From assembly GCF_039545455.1 (NCBI RefSeq), contig NZ_CP154468.1:744001-808000 (forward strand): a DNA stretch of 64,000 nucleotides. The letters are read 5' to 3'. Origin of the DNA: Brucella sp. BE17. Lineage in GTDB: Bacteria > Pseudomonadota > Alphaproteobacteria > Rhizobiales > Rhizobiaceae. Under the pieces are notes generated by a model. That model did no database searches. It saw only the letters and a program-made list of their open reading frames with translations, and was not told the DNA's origin. The position numbers and the translations under genes are program-made. Positions 28,179 to 38,630 of the stretch are shown in pieces (the stretch's first letter is position 1; every line of letters starts with the position of its first letter).

Positions 28179-31127
28179 CTAACCGCCCAGACGGCCCAAA
28201 GCCTTCAATTCATGGAGTGCTGCCGCATCCCGCGCTGACACATCCGGGAATTCGGCGTCCGTTCCCACATCGTCGGTATAGCGCCATGAGCGCGCACATT
28301 TTTCACCCGTCGCGCGGATCGGGACCACGGCAACGCCGCTCACCTCATCGAGCGTGAAAGCCGCCTGCGGGGCGGACTGATCGGTGATCACGATGCCGCT
28401 GGTGATGCAGATTTCGGAGAAATCGAGACCATCAAGCGAATCGGCAAGGCTCTTGTCGGCAATATGCACGATCGGAGCAGCCTCCAGCGACGAGCCGATG
28501 CGCTTGTCGGCGCGTTCAAGCTCCAAGGCACCCGTTACCACCCGGCGTACAGCACGCACCTTGCGCCATTTTTCAGCCAGCACATCGTCGCGCCACTCAG
28601 TTGGGATCGCGCGGAACTGCTCCAGATGCACCGAAGTCGCCGAAGGATAGCGGTCGAGCCATGCTTCTTCCGTGGTAAAGGGCAGCATCGGCGCAAGCCA
28701 TGTCGTCACGCGATCAAAAATCGCCCGCACTGTCTGAAGGGCTGCCTTGCGGCGCGTGCTCGAAGGCGCATCGCAATAAAGCGCATCCTTGCGGATATCG
28801 AAATAGAAGGCCGAAAGCTCGACATTCATAAAATCGATCAGGCTACGTGCGATCTTCTTGAAATCGAACGCGTCATAGCCCGAACGCACCACTTCATCGA
28901 GTTCCGCAAGCCTGTGCAGCATCAGCCGTTCCAGTTCCGGCAGATCAGAATGGGAAAGCGTCTCGCCGTCGTCATGGGCGAGCGTTCCCAACATCCAGCG
29001 CATCGTGTTACGCAGCTTGCGGTAAGCATCGATATTGGTCTGGATGATGCTTTTGCCCAGACGCTGGTCTTCCCAGTAATCGGTGGTCATGACCCAGAGA
29101 CGTAAGATATCCGCGCCCGATTCCTTGATCACATCCTGCGGCGTCACCGTATTGCCGAGCGATTTCGACATTTTCTTGCCGTTTTCATCCATGGTGAAAC
29201 CATGGGTGACAACTGCATTATAGGGCGCACGGCCCCGTGTGCCGCAGCTTTCGAGCAATGATGAATGGAACCAGCCGCGATGCTGGTCCGAGCCTTCGAG
29301 ATAGACATCTGCAGGCCATTTCATGTCGGCACGATCTTCAAGCGTAAAGGTGTGGGTGGAACCGGAATCAAACCACACATCGAGAATGTCGCGCACCTGA
29401 ACCCAGTTCTCACTGGCGCGGCTGCCCAGAAAACGTTCCCGCGCGCCGTCTGCAAACCATGCATCGGCCCCTTCGGCTTCAAACGCCTCCAGAATGCGCT
29501 TATTGACCACATCGTCCTGCAAAACATTGCCATCCTCATCGGCAAAGACGCAGATCGGCACACCCCATGCGCGCTGGCGCGACAGCACCCAGTCCGGGCG
29601 CCCTTCGATCATGGCACGCAAACGCGTCTGACCGGCAGCCGGCACGAAACGGGTGTCATCAATGGCTGTGAGTGCACGAGAACGCAACGTGGTGCCATCG
29701 CCAAGATTCTTGTCCATATAGACAAACCATTGCGGCGTGTTGCGGAAGATGACCGCTTTTTTCGAGCGCCATGAATGCGGATAGGAATGTTTGAGCCGCC
29801 CGCGTGCAAACAGGCGATCACGGGCGATCAACTGCTTGATGACCGCTTCGTTGGCGTCACCCTTCTTGCCGTTATCGTCGATGACACGCGCAGCGCCACC
29901 TTCGCGATCCGGCCCAAAACCGGGCGCGTCCTTGGTATAAAAACCAGCATCATCAACCGGGAACGGAATGGTTGGGTCAATGCCGCGTGCTTCCAATTCA
30001 CGCACATTGTCCATCCATGCCTCAAAGTCTTCGCGGCCATGGCTTGGGGCGGTATGCACAAAACCCGTACCGGCATCGTCGGTAACGTGATCACCGGAAA
30101 CCAGCGGCACGGTGAAATCATAGCCGCCGCCAAAACCTTTGAGCGGATGAAGTAAATCGATATTATCCAGTTGTTCTGAACTGACTGAATCCAAACGCTC
30201 ATACGAAAGCTTTGCTTTTTTAAAGCATTCATCAGCTAGCTTATCAGCGAATATCAGCTTTTCACCTGCTTGCGGACCAAAGTCATTTTCAGCACCAGTA
30301 ACTCTATAAAGGCCATACTCAACCCGCGGAGAATAGGCGACCGCACGGTTGCCGGGGATCGTCCACGGTGTAGTGGTCCAAATCACGATAGAAGATTGCA
30401 ATAAATTATCCAAAAGCCTTTCACCTTTGGCATCCCCAACGACACTCGCTGCTCCTACCGGGAATTTCACCCAGATCATATCCGACTCTATGTCGTGATA
30501 TTCGACTTCGGCTTCCGCCAACGCGGTGCGTTCGACCACCGACCACATGACGGGCTTTGAACCGCGATAAAGCTGGCCGGAGGCGGCGAATTTCAAAAGT
30601 TCACCGGCAATCCGCGCCTCGGCATGGAAATTCATGGTCGTGTAGGGATTTTCAAAATCGCCGCAGATCGCCAGTCGCTTGAATTCGTCCGATTGGATTT
30701 TGATCCAGCCGCTCGCAAATTCACGACATTCCTTGCGGAATTCGTTGATGGCGACCTCGTCCTTGTTCTTGCCTTGTGCGCGATATTTTTCTTCGATCTT
30801 CCATTCGATCGGCAGGCCATGGCAATCCCAGCCCGGCACGTAATTGGAATTGAAGCCTCTCATCTGGAACGAGCGCGTGATCACGTCTTTCAAAATTTTG
30901 TTGAGCGCGTGCCCGATGTGGATATTGCCGTTGGCATAGGGAGGCCCGTCATGCAGCACATAAAGTGGCCGGTCTTTGGCATCCTCTCGCAGCTTTTTAT
31001 AGAGGTTCATTTCCTCCCAGCGCTGCACGAGCACGGGCTCACGTGCCGGAAGCCCCGCGCGCATCGGAAATTCGGTCTGCGGCAGATTGAGTGTCTTGGA
31101 ATAATCGATTTTGGTCGTCTCGGTCAT
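28179..31127 (-). CDS. ileS: Isoleucyl-tRNA synthetase
   Basis: About 982 aa class Ia synthetase charging tRNA-Ile. The HIGH-type motif appears as [12 protein letters not shown], the tRNA-editing CP1 domain contains [11 protein letters not shown] and [15 protein letters not shown], and the second signature is KMSKSLGN. The anticodon-binding domain follows; there is no obvious C-terminal zinc finger. The ATG at 31127 fits the family N-terminus; the frame is open 57 bp further. Around 30.15-30.33 kb (inside the editing domain) base composition falls well below that of the surrounding gene. Confidence 0.97.
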   Translation of the reverse strand: MTETTKIDYSKTLNLPQTEFPMRAGLPAREPVLVQRWEEMNLYKKLREDAKDRPLYVLHDGPPYANGNIHIGHALNKILKDVITRSFQMRGFNSNYVPGWDCHGLPIEWKIEEKYRAQGKNKDEVAINEFRKECREFASGWIKIQSDEFKRLAICGDFENPYTTMNFHAEARIAGELLKFAASGQLYRGSKPVMWSVVERTALAEAEVEYHDIESDMIWVKFPVGAASVVGDAKGERLLDNLLQSSIVIWTTTPWTIPGNRAVAYSPRVEYGLYRVTGAENDFGPQAGEKLIFADKLADECFKKAKLSYERLDSVSSEQLDNIDLLHPLKGFGGGYDFTVPLVSGDHVTDDAGTGFVHTAPSHGREDFEAWMDNVRELEARGIDPTIPFPVDDAGFYTKDAPGFGPDREGGAARVIDDNGKKGDANEAVIKQLIARDRLFARGRLKHSYPHSWRSKKAVIFRNTPQWFVYMDKNLGDGTTLRSRALTAIDDTRFVPAAGQTRLRAMIEGRPDWVLSRQRAWGVPICVFADEDGNVLQDDVVNKRILEAFEAEGADAWFADGARERFLGSRASENWVQVRDILDVWFDSGSTHTFTLEDRADMKWPADVYLEGSDQHRGWFHSSLLESCGTRGRAPYNAVVTHGFTMDENGKKMSKSLGNTVTPQDVIKESGADILRLWVMTTDYWEDQRLGKSIIQTNIDAYRKLRNTMRWMLGTLAHDDGETLSHSDLPELERLMLHRLAELDEVVRSGYDAFDFKKIARSLIDFMNVELSAFYFDIRKDALYCDAPSSTRRKAALQTVRAIFDRVTTWLAPMLPFTTEEAWLDRYPSATSVHLEQFRAIPTEWRDDVLAEKWRKVRAVRRVVTGALELERADKRIGSSLEAAPIVHIADKSLADSLDGLDFSEICITSGIVITDQSAPQAAFTLDEVSGVAVVPIRATGEKCARSWRYTDDVGTDAEFPDVSARDAAALHELKALGRLGG

Positions 31128-31383
31128 GATCGGTCTTAGCCTGTAAAGCCTGCAGTGAAAGGCAAGCATATGGATCAAGTACAAAAGGGATAACAGGGGG
31201 CTGCAAAAACACAGCCATTCGCTCCCGGACTTCCACGCTCAGAGTACCTGAACGTCACGCATCAGGCAAAGCGGGAGGCCGGGCCAATAATTCGTATGGC
31301 CATCATGATAAGCCGAAAATCCGTCATCATGGGGTCGCTTTTAGCAATGCGTTTGGCAAGAATAAAGAGGGCACGGACAAGAA

Positions 31384-31421
31384 AGGGACAGACAGGCGCT
31401 TTAATGCGCCTGTCTGTCCCT
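31384..31421 (-). terminator. Strong terminator of the MipA/OmpV gene
   Basis: AGGGACAGACAGGCGC (31384-31399) and its exact complement GCGCCTGTCTGTCCCT (31406-31421) form a 16-bp perfect stem with a six-base loop. On the minus strand TTTCTTG follows. It lies 28 bp past the mipA-like stop codon. The remaining 250 bp up to ileS hold no gene that I can support. Confidence 0.8.
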
Positions 31422-31448
31422 GAAAAAGGTGACAGTTCCCCGTTCTGA

Positions 31449-32294
31449 TCAGTCGAGCGAGAAATCGAAACGGTAGGTGGCGGAAACACCGACCATGAAC
31501 TGGTTACGCGAGCCTTCCTGTTTGACGATGCTCGAATTCTTCGCAGGACCCTGAAGGCGGCTATATTCGGCAAACAGAGACGTGTCGATCTTTTCGGTGG
31601 TCTTCCAGTTGATGGCACCGCCAAAGCCGACCGATTCCACCCCACCCTTAGGGCTATATTCTCTTATCCCGGATGCGGCGGATTCTTCGCCGCTGACACC
31701 GAAATAGGTCTTGAAATAATCTTTGGAGGCGAAGGTCGCACGCGGTCCCGCAGAGACGCGGATGGCAGGTGTCACATCATGGAATACATCGGCGGAAACA
31801 TTGGCCACAACGCCATTATGGGCGCGAATACCGTGGCGGACTTCACCGCGCACACGCATCCAGTCAGTGGGATAGACTTCGGCAAAGCCACCGAGTTCAC
31901 CGCCGAATTTCGTTTCCTTGAGACCATCGATTTCGGTATCGCGCTCAAACAGAAATTTGCCCGCCACGCCAACGCGGAAGCGGTCATTGTCGATCAGTGC
32001 GAAGGAAATATTGTCATTACGCGAGGAGAAGCGGGTCGATTCGCCCTGACGTCCCAGAGAAACCAACGGCTGGGCAGAGAACTTGTATTTGTTCGATCCG
32101 GTGAATTTGGGAGCGACCAGACCGGCAGCGCCGACCTTTAGATACCAATCGCCGGACCAAAAATATTTGCGCTCGGGCTGCGGCGTCACGGCCACTGCAT
32201 CAATATAAGGCTCCTGCGCGTCAGCAGCATATGCGATTGAACCAGTCACAGGCGAAATCGCGCCTGCTATGAAAGCCAGAAAAAAAATACGCAA
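31449..32294 (-). CDS. MipA/OmpV family outer-membrane protein
   Basis: 281 aa. A signal peptide (RIFFLAFIAGAISPVTGSIAYA) is followed by alternating beta-strand sequence ending in aromatic FDFSLD-type residues, as expected for an outer-membrane beta barrel. Segments such as WYLKVGAAGLVAPKFTGS and ATYRFDFSLD match the MipA/OmpV family, whose members act as scaffolds or porin-like proteins. The start is a TTG at 32294 with TTGGAG eight bases upstream; no ATG is available before the signal peptide. It is preceded by a short gap to ribF and followed by a strong terminator. Confidence 0.85.
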   Translation of the reverse strand: MRIFFLAFIAGAISPVTGSIAYAADAQEPYIDAVAVTPQPERKYFWSGDWYLKVGAAGLVAPKFTGSNKYKFSAQPLVSLGRQGESTRFSSRNDNISFALIDNDRFRVGVAGKFLFERDTEIDGLKETKFGGELGGFAEVYPTDWMRVRGEVRHGIRAHNGVVANVSADVFHDVTPAIRVSAGPRATFASKDYFKTYFGVSGEESAASGIREYSPKGGVESVGFGGAINWKTTEKIDTSLFAEYSRLQGPAKNSSIVKQEGSRNQFMVGVSATYRFDFSLD

Positions 32295-32406
32295 AACACA
32301 ATACTCCAACAAACACCACCCCCAAAACTTGGGATGTTTAATAGTCTCTGTCGGAAAACCGTAAATTTTGGCTTAAAGTCTGAGATCAGCCTAAGAACAG
32401 AATGTT

Positions 32407-33411
32407 TCAGGCAAATGAAAGAACGTGATCTAGTGCGGAAAGCGGACGCGCTCCAGCCAGAACAGCTCGGGCTTCTTCTTCGTCACGCTTCATTTGTGCT
32501 ACCAGCGGATCGAGACCTTCAAACTTCACTTCGCCGCGCAAAAATCCGAAGAACGACACGCAGGCGACGTCTCCATAAAGGTCGCCGGTAAAATCGAACA
32601 GAAATGTTTCCAGAAGCGGTAAACCATCGCTATCGACTGTCGGACGGCGACCGAAACTTGCCATGCCATTGTGCAAGCTACCGTCCTGACGCCGGAAACG
32701 CACAGCATATATGCCGTGCTTGAGGCTCGTGCGTGCACTCACTTGCATATTGGCGGTTGGAAAACCGAGCGTTCGCCCAAGCTTCTTACCGTGAATGACC
32801 TCGCCACAAAAGCGATAGCGATAGCCTAGAAGCCCCCCGGCCAAAGCGACATCTCCTTCGCTGAGTGCATTTCGCACACGGGTCGACGAGACGGGCTGCC
32901 CGCCCTCATCGCTGAACGCATCCACCAGAGTTACATCGAAGCCGGCACCCTCGCCTGCTTCAAGCAGAAAGTCGGGCGTACCGCGCCGTCCCTTACCGAA
33001 ATGAAAGTCATAGCCGGTGACGACACGCCGCGCCTGAAGTTTGTCTATAAGGATATGCTGCACAAAATCTTCAGCCGAACAGCTGGAAAATTCCGCGGTG
33101 AAGGGCTGCTCGACAATGGCATCAAAACCCATCTGCTGCAAAATCGCGGCCTTCTCAGTCGCGCCTGTGAGGCGGTCTATGGGTTCGTCGGGGCGAAAGA
33201 AGCTGCGCGGATGCGGCTCGAAGGTAAGCACGACCGCAGGCAATCCGTCTTTATGAGCAATCTCAAGTGCCGATTCGAGAACCGCCTGATGACCGCGATG
33301 AACGCCATCGAAATTGCCGATTGCCACAACGCAATTATGCAGATGCTGCGGCAACGCATCGGCGCCCGAAAAGCGCTGAAAGACGGAGTTATTGATCCCG
33401 GATTGTACCAT
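32407..33411 (-). CDS. ribF: Bifunctional riboflavin kinase/FAD synthetase
   Basis: 334 aa. The N-terminal FMN adenylyltransferase domain shows AIGNFDGVHRGHQAVL and, later, SSTRVRNALSEGDV. The C-terminal riboflavin kinase domain has HGKKLGRTLGFPTANM and LETFLFDFTGDLYG. It converts riboflavin to FMN and then FAD in the cytosol. The length is a little above the usual ~310 aa because of an N-terminal extension of about 20 residues. It lies 33 bp downstream of the HAD gene on the same strand. Confidence 0.95.
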   Translation of the reverse strand: MVQSGINNSVFQRFSGADALPQHLHNCVVAIGNFDGVHRGHQAVLESALEIAHKDGLPAVVLTFEPHPRSFFRPDEPIDRLTGATEKAAILQQMGFDAIVEQPFTAEFSSCSAEDFVQHILIDKLQARRVVTGYDFHFGKGRRGTPDFLLEAGEGAGFDVTLVDAFSDEGGQPVSSTRVRNALSEGDVALAGGLLGYRYRFCGEVIHGKKLGRTLGFPTANMQVSARTSLKHGIYAVRFRRQDGSLHNGMASFGRRPTVDSDGLPLLETFLFDFTGDLYGDVACVSFFGFLRGEVKFEGLDPLVAQMKRDEEEARAVLAGARPLSALDHVLSFA

Positions 33412-33444
33412 TGGGTGCCTGATCGTGCCTGTGGTCCAAAAATA

Positions 33445-34293
33445 TCAGACGAGCGCCTGAAGGGTTGCAACAGGACGATGCCCGTGTTTTTCAAGAAAAG
33501 CGTTCATCTTTTCAAAATTTACGATCCCCTCACTCGTATAGTCTGCGGCATGAATGCCACCGGAGATATAAAGCACATCCAGACCGAAAGCGGCAGCGCC
33601 TTTTACATCGGTGAGCACGCCGTCTCCAATCCCAAGAATACGGTTCTTGTCAATTGTACCGCCACGCACCTCTTCTGCCGCCTCAAGGGCTGCTTCATAA
33701 ATGGGGCGGTGTGGTTTTCCGGCAATCAGCGTACGACCGCCAAGTTGGCTGTAATCGCGCGCCAGAGCACCGGCACACCAAATGAGGCGCGCACCGCGCT
33801 CGACCATAATGTCGGGATTCGCACATATGAACGGCAGATTACGTGACCTCAGGCGCTGCAGGAGTTCGGCATAATCTTCCGGCGCTTCCACCTCATCATC
33901 AAAAAGTCCGGTGCAAACGATACCTGCAGCTTCGAATTCCTCGACCAATTCTACACCCAGTCCGTCATAGATCGACAACTCACGCTCGTTACCAATGTGG
34001 AACACCTTGCGCGGACCTTCCGCGATCAGATCGCGGGTCACATCGCCGGAAGTGACAACGCGGTCATAGGCATCTTCGGGCACGCCCAAAAGAAGCATCT
34101 GTGCTTCCACGCCCGGATGCGGACGCGGCGAATTAGTGACGAGGATAACCGTAACGCCCTGTGCACGCGCGCGCTTCAAGGCCTCCACGGCTGCCGGATA
34201 AGCGGCAACGCCATTATGCACCACACCCCAGACGTCGCAGAAAAGCACGTCATACTGGCCGGTCAGTTCATCAAGGCGTTCAAGCTTATTCAT
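33445..34293 (-). CDS. TIGR01459-type HAD phosphatase
   Basis: 282 aa. The HAD nucleophile motif is FCDVWGVVHNG (DxWG variant typical of the NagD-like TIGR01459 group), motif II is ILVTNSPRP and the C-terminal motif is GIGDGVLTDVKGA. A NagD-like cap lies between. Substrate unknown; the genes beside ribF in this order often show this pairing, which hints at flavin or sugar-phosphate dephosphorylation by inference. The start at 34293 is chosen because AGAGGA lies 6-8 bases upstream. Confidence 0.88.
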   Translation of the reverse strand: MNKLERLDELTGQYDVLFCDVWGVVHNGVAAYPAAVEALKRARAQGVTVILVTNSPRPHPGVEAQMLLLGVPEDAYDRVVTSGDVTRDLIAEGPRKVFHIGNERELSIYDGLGVELVEEFEAAGIVCTGLFDDEVEAPEDYAELLQRLRSRNLPFICANPDIMVERGARLIWCAGALARDYSQLGGRTLIAGKPHRPIYEAALEAAEEVRGGTIDKNRILGIGDGVLTDVKGAAAFGLDVLYISGGIHAADYTSEGIVNFEKMNAFLEKHGHRPVATLQALV

Positions 34294-34618
34294 CATCTTC
34301 CTCTTGCATAGTCTCAAGTCTGCGTGTCCTGCCGACGGTACGCGCCCATGTAGAGCATTTTGCCACCAAATGGAAATATCCGAAGCCCTATAATGTAATT
34401 ATGACACGCCGATTTGCTTGCAGTCGGGCAAATTTCGACAAATTCTGGGCCCAAGCGCCGACTTTTAAGACTGTGAAAACCATATACTCATCGGACCGTG
34501 CGTCCTACTCTTGATTCCAGAAAGCCAGTCCCCACATCCGCCCCTTGGCCTGAAAAACCGAGAGGTTCAAAGCGGTGAAAATTATCCATCATCCGCCTGT
34601 CAAAATCCTCAGGCAATC
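34294..34618. other. Gene-free region upstream of groES
   Basis: 325 bp with no supported ORF, RNA gene or repeat. The divergent promoters of the HAD-ribF unit (leftward) and groESL (rightward) must lie within or at its edges. No convincing second operator was found. Confidence 0.5.
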
Positions 34619-34647
34619 TTGACAAGTCCGCAGTCACATTCTATCTC
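34619..34647 (+). promoter_or_regulatory. groESL promoter
   Basis: TTGACA (34619-34624), a 17-base spacer and TATCTC (34642-34647) precede the CIRCE element by 9 bases. The -35 is part of CTTGAC, also compatible with an RpoH-type heat-shock -35 in alphaproteobacteria. Transcription should begin at about 34653-34656, right at the operator. Confidence 0.65.
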
Positions 34648-34656
34648 AGAGCCACG

Positions 34657-34683
34657 TTAGCACTCTGGCAAAGAGAGTGCTAA
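34657..34683. promoter_or_regulatory. CIRCE operator (HrcA binding site)
   Basis: TTAGCACTC-N9-GAGTGCTAA, a perfect match to the CIRCE consensus with a 9-base spacer. HrcA binds this site and represses groESL until heat stress. hrcA itself is not in the window. Confidence 0.97.
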
Positions 34684-34746
34684 CAGCGCGGATCAGTCTG
34701 ATCCGCTTCACAGGGTTCAACGTCTATAACACCAAGGGTTCATACC

Positions 34747-35043
34747 ATGGCTGATATCAAGTTCCGCCCGCTTCATGACCGCGTCGTCGTTCGTCGCGTT
34801 GAGTCGGAAGCCAAGACTGCCGGTGGCATCATCATTCCGGACACCGCCAAGGAAAAGCCGCAGGAAGGCGAAATCGTCGCTGCCGGTTCCGGCGCTCGCG
34901 ATGAGAGCGGCAAGCTTGTTGCTCTCGACGTCAAGGCTGGCGATCGCGTTCTGTTCGGCAAGTGGTCGGGCACCGAAGTCAAGATCGGCGGCGAAGACCT
35001 GCTGATCATGAAGGAATCCGATATTCTTGGCATTATCGGCTAA
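34747..35043 (+). CDS. groES: Co-chaperonin GroES
   Basis: 98 aa. Opens [27 protein letters not shown] with the mobile loop, and includes [16 protein letters not shown]. It caps the GroEL ring during ATP-driven folding. First gene of the groESL operon, 63 bp after the CIRCE element and 81 bp before groEL. Codon use is strongly biased to preferred codons, as expected of a highly expressed gene. Confidence 0.98.
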   Translation: MADIKFRPLHDRVVVRRVESEAKTAGGIIIPDTAKEKPQEGEIVAAGSGARDESGKLVALDVKAGDRVLFGKWSGTEVKIGGEDLLIMKESDILGIIG

Positions 35044-35118
35044 TCACTTCACCGGACCGGCATCAGCCGGTTTAGGCTTACCAATTTAAATATCTGACCG
35101 GGATATTCCCAGGAGTAG

Positions 35119-36848
<1,730 letters not shown>

Positions 36849-36865
36849 ACAGTCTTGAAATTGAG

Positions 36866-36890
36866 AAAGGCGGCCAATGGCCGCCTTTTT
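36866..36890 (+). terminator. groESL intrinsic terminator
   Basis: AAGGCGGCC (36867-36875), loop AAT, GGCCGCCTT (36879-36887) and a run of five T's ending at 36890. A textbook Rho-independent terminator about 100 bp past the groEL stop and just after the duplicated segment. Confidence 0.93.
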
Positions 36891-36971
36891 CATTGTGTAA
36901 CTATTTGTGATTTATGGAAAATTTACCTTTTGGGCGCTTTGCGTGAATTTAGGTTTCAATTTAGCATCTTC

Positions 36972-37094
36972 TGATTGACTTGATGGAACCACTTGTGGTC
37001 AATCACACTTATCGAGATGGACTTCCTGTTTGCCCCCGCACCCTGGAAGTCCTGTCTTGGGCAACAGGAAAGGCAGACTTTGGTCTGCCTTTCC
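36972..37094. repeat. Palindrome-rich element (possible Bru-RS-like repeat)
   Basis: About 123 bp made of successive inverted repeats: TGATTGAC/GTCAATCA (36972-36979 and 36998-37005), GGACTTCC/GGAAGTCC (37019-37026 and 37045-37052), CCTGTTTGCCC/GGGCAACAGG (37025-37035 and 37059-37068, one bulge) and a perfect 12-bp hairpin GGAAAGGCAGAC-TTTG-GTCTGCCTTTCC (37067-37094). No ORF. It adjoins the broken end of an HxlR remnant. Brucella is known to carry roughly 105-bp palindromic Bru-RS1/RS2 repeats; membership here is a guess, as I do not recall their sequences. Confidence 0.5.
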
Positions 37095-37113
37095 AATTAA
37101 CATCGAAGTTTAT

Positions 37114-37251
37114 TCGAAAGCCGCCGCGCTCCAGATTACGTTGGGTGGTGGTCAGCATTTTTTGGGAAATACAGTTGACGGTCCGGCGCAGCGCATTGAA
37201 CCGCATGGGACCGTTACCAAGATAACTGACAACCAGCACGGTCTACCTACC
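37114..37251 (-). pseudogene. HxlR-family transcriptional regulator remnant
   Basis: On the minus strand the reading frame gives TVLVVSYLGNGPMRFNALRR, then TVNCISQKMLTTTQRNLERG. This matches the winged-helix core of HxlR regulators (RFxxLRR..ISQKMLTxxLRxLERDG). Just upstream the codons GGT AGG TAG replace the expected Gly-Lys-Trp of the family GGKWT motif, so the Trp codon has become a stop. The N-terminus is missing and the C-terminal part after LERGGF is replaced by unrelated palindromic DNA. About 45 of the usual ~110-130 codons remain, so the gene is dead. Confidence 0.7.
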
Positions 37252-37334
37252 CGCATTTCACCGAGGCTGCCAAGAATATGCTCGATCGGCTTGTCTGGTG
37301 GGGCAAGGCGCTCAAAGCCGCACGCGGCAACTAA
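37236..37334 (+). pseudogene. C-terminal remnant of a flavodoxin-fold NAD(P)H/FMN reductase (probable)
   Basis: On the plus strand, one frame from about 37236 reads STYPHFTEAAKNML then DRLVWWGKALKAARGN and stops at 37332-37334. This looks like the C-terminal helix of flavodoxin-family NAD(P)H-dependent oxidoreductases. A stop lies just upstream in frame and no start is available, so only the tail of a gene remains. It is back to back with the HxlR remnant: a divergent HxlR/reductase pair has probably collapsed by deletion. Identification rests on about 30 residues and is tentative. Confidence 0.45.
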
Positions 37335-37344
37335 ACCCTGTCAG

Positions 37345-37367
37345 GCCGGAACGGGTCCCGTTCCGGC
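37345..37367. terminator. GC-rich hairpin after the reductase remnant
   Basis: GCCGGAACGG (37345-37354), loop GTC and CCGTTCCGGC (37358-37367): a perfect 10-bp stem 10 bp past the remnant's stop codon. No T run follows on the plus strand, so it is either a weak or relic terminator of the lost gene. Confidence 0.5.
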
Positions 37368-37389
37368 TCGCTGTCGCCGAAAACGCGGT

Positions 37390-37872
37390 TCAAACATGTC
37401 TTGACGCTCGACGGAGATAAAAAATCTGCGTCGGGAGTCCAATAATCAGCACAACGAGAAGAGAACCGAGAGCCAGTTTTAAAATTGGGGAGTCTGGATC
37501 GCTTGCAATTGGATGTCCGTCCGGCACGCGCCGCAAAGTTTCCGAGACACTGGGGACCATCAACAGAAACACACTCAAAGTCAGAAAAACCGTCTCAAGA
37601 TATTTGCGGGCGCGTCCCAGAAATGCAACCTGTTCCACTCCGTAACCGGCGATCAGCAAAAGCAGCGTTACAGCGCCGATAATGCTGCTGAGCGGTGACT
37701 TGGCGACCAGAAAAACCGTAATGCATCCAAACATCATACCGGTGAAATACATAAGACCGGGCCTTGAGCGCGGGACGATGCGCCCATAGCGGGCAAGCAT
37801 GTAGATTGCAGCGGGGATGGCCGGGAGGCTGCCCAGAGTATGTAGCCATCCCAGGGGCGATATTCCAAACAT
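37390..37872 (-). CDS. Small integral membrane protein, function unknown
   Basis: 160 aa with four predicted membrane segments: about residues 10-27, 42-58, 62-85 and 93-108 plus a last one near 133-155 (so four or five). Short charged loops lie between. No recognised domain. The ATG at 37872 has AGAGGT upstream at suitable spacing. It is divergent from the OhrR/MarR gene across 214 bp of AT-rich DNA with inverted and direct repeats, so it may be a target of that regulator. The right boundary is clear; the left side abuts the pseudogene region. Confidence 0.7.
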   Translation of the reverse strand: MFGISPLGWLHTLGSLPAIPAAIYMLARYGRIVPRSRPGLMYFTGMMFGCITVFLVAKSPLSSIIGAVTLLLLIAGYGVEQVAFLGRARKYLETVFLTLSVFLLMVPSVSETLRRVPDGHPIASDPDSPILKLALGSLLVVLIIGLPTQIFYLRRASRHV

Positions 37873-37991
37873 CAAATTACCTCTTATTGATCGGCGCGCA
37901 TGTAGGTTTGTCCGCCTGTAATCGCCGTCTCCTCTTGAGAAGGCGACGTATCAGCCAAATTCCTACATCATAGCGTTCATTCTATTTGTCT

Positions 37992-38067
37992 CAATAATGT
38001 TTATTGCGATAATTAATAAATGCATAGGCGCCGCCCATTGTCCATAATGATTGTCGCAATAATTAAT
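37992..38067. promoter_or_regulatory. Candidate MarR/OhrR operators in the divergent promoter region
   Basis: CAATAA-TGT-TTATTG (37992-38006) is a perfect inverted repeat. Near-identical direct repeats TTGCGATAATTAAT (38004-38017) and TCGCAATAATTAAT (38054-38067) are 50 bp apart. AT-rich palindromes are typical OhrR/MarR targets; binding is inference. Confidence 0.45.
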
Positions 38068-38086
38068 TTTGTGATAGAAAGTCCCT

Positions 38087-38557
38087 ATGGACAGTTATAT
38101 CCCGCTTGAGAACCAACTTTGTTTCTCGATTTATTCGACTTCGCTTGCCATTAATCGTTTGTACAAGCCTCTGCTTGACGAGCTTGGCATCACCTACCCT
38201 CAGTATCTGGTGTTGAACGTTCTCTGGGAAGAGGACGGACGCAGTATCAGCACAATCGCTCAGCGTATCGCTCTGGAGCCAAGCACGATCACGCCTCTGG
38301 TCAAAAGACTGGAAGCAGCAGGTTTGGTTCAAAGGATTCGCAGCGCAGAAGACGAGAGAACCGTGCACGTCAGATTGACCCAACGGGGGCGTGCTCTGCG
38401 CGAAGAGAGCCGCTGCCTTGGTGAAGCCTTGTTTGTCAAGGCGCACATGCCAGTCGATGACATGATCGCGCTCAACCGGGAGATACGCCGCTTATATAGC
38501 GCTCTTACGTTGGAGCAGAACGCTGAAAGCGCTAGTTCCGACTTGCCGTTACCGTGA
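38087..38557 (+). CDS. MarR-family regulator, OhrR-like
   Basis: 156 aa. The N-terminus NQLCFSIYSTSLAINRLYKPLLDELGITYPQYLVL is the OhrR pattern, with the conserved peroxide-sensing cysteine at residue 12. The winged helix (about 52-105) contains ALEPSTITPLVKRLEAAGLVQR and the basic wing RSAEDERTVHVRLTQRG. OhrR proteins derepress organic-hydroperoxide defence when the Cys is oxidised. No ohr gene is adjacent; the divergent gene is a membrane protein. It might be a one-Cys OhrR with a different regulon. Confidence 0.88.
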   Translation: MDSYIPLENQLCFSIYSTSLAINRLYKPLLDELGITYPQYLVLNVLWEEDGRSISTIAQRIALEPSTITPLVKRLEAAGLVQRIRSAEDERTVHVRLTQRGRALREESRCLGEALFVKAHMPVDDMIALNREIRRLYSALTLEQNAESASSDLPLP

Positions 38558-38630
38558 TCCGCCCTATGATTGTCGAAAACCGCATTGCGCTCCCGCGCGC
38601 CTGATTTCAACAAAGCAGAATGGACAAACC

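Noticed and set aside
31262..31645. 127-codon minus-strand ORF at the end of the MipA gene
   Set aside because: It overlaps the mipA-like coding region out of frame and contains the terminator hairpin.
36980..37404. 81- and 124-codon plus-strand ORFs in the scar region as real genes
   Set aside because: They read through palindromes and antisense to the HxlR remnant; no ribosome-binding site or family resemblance over most of their length.
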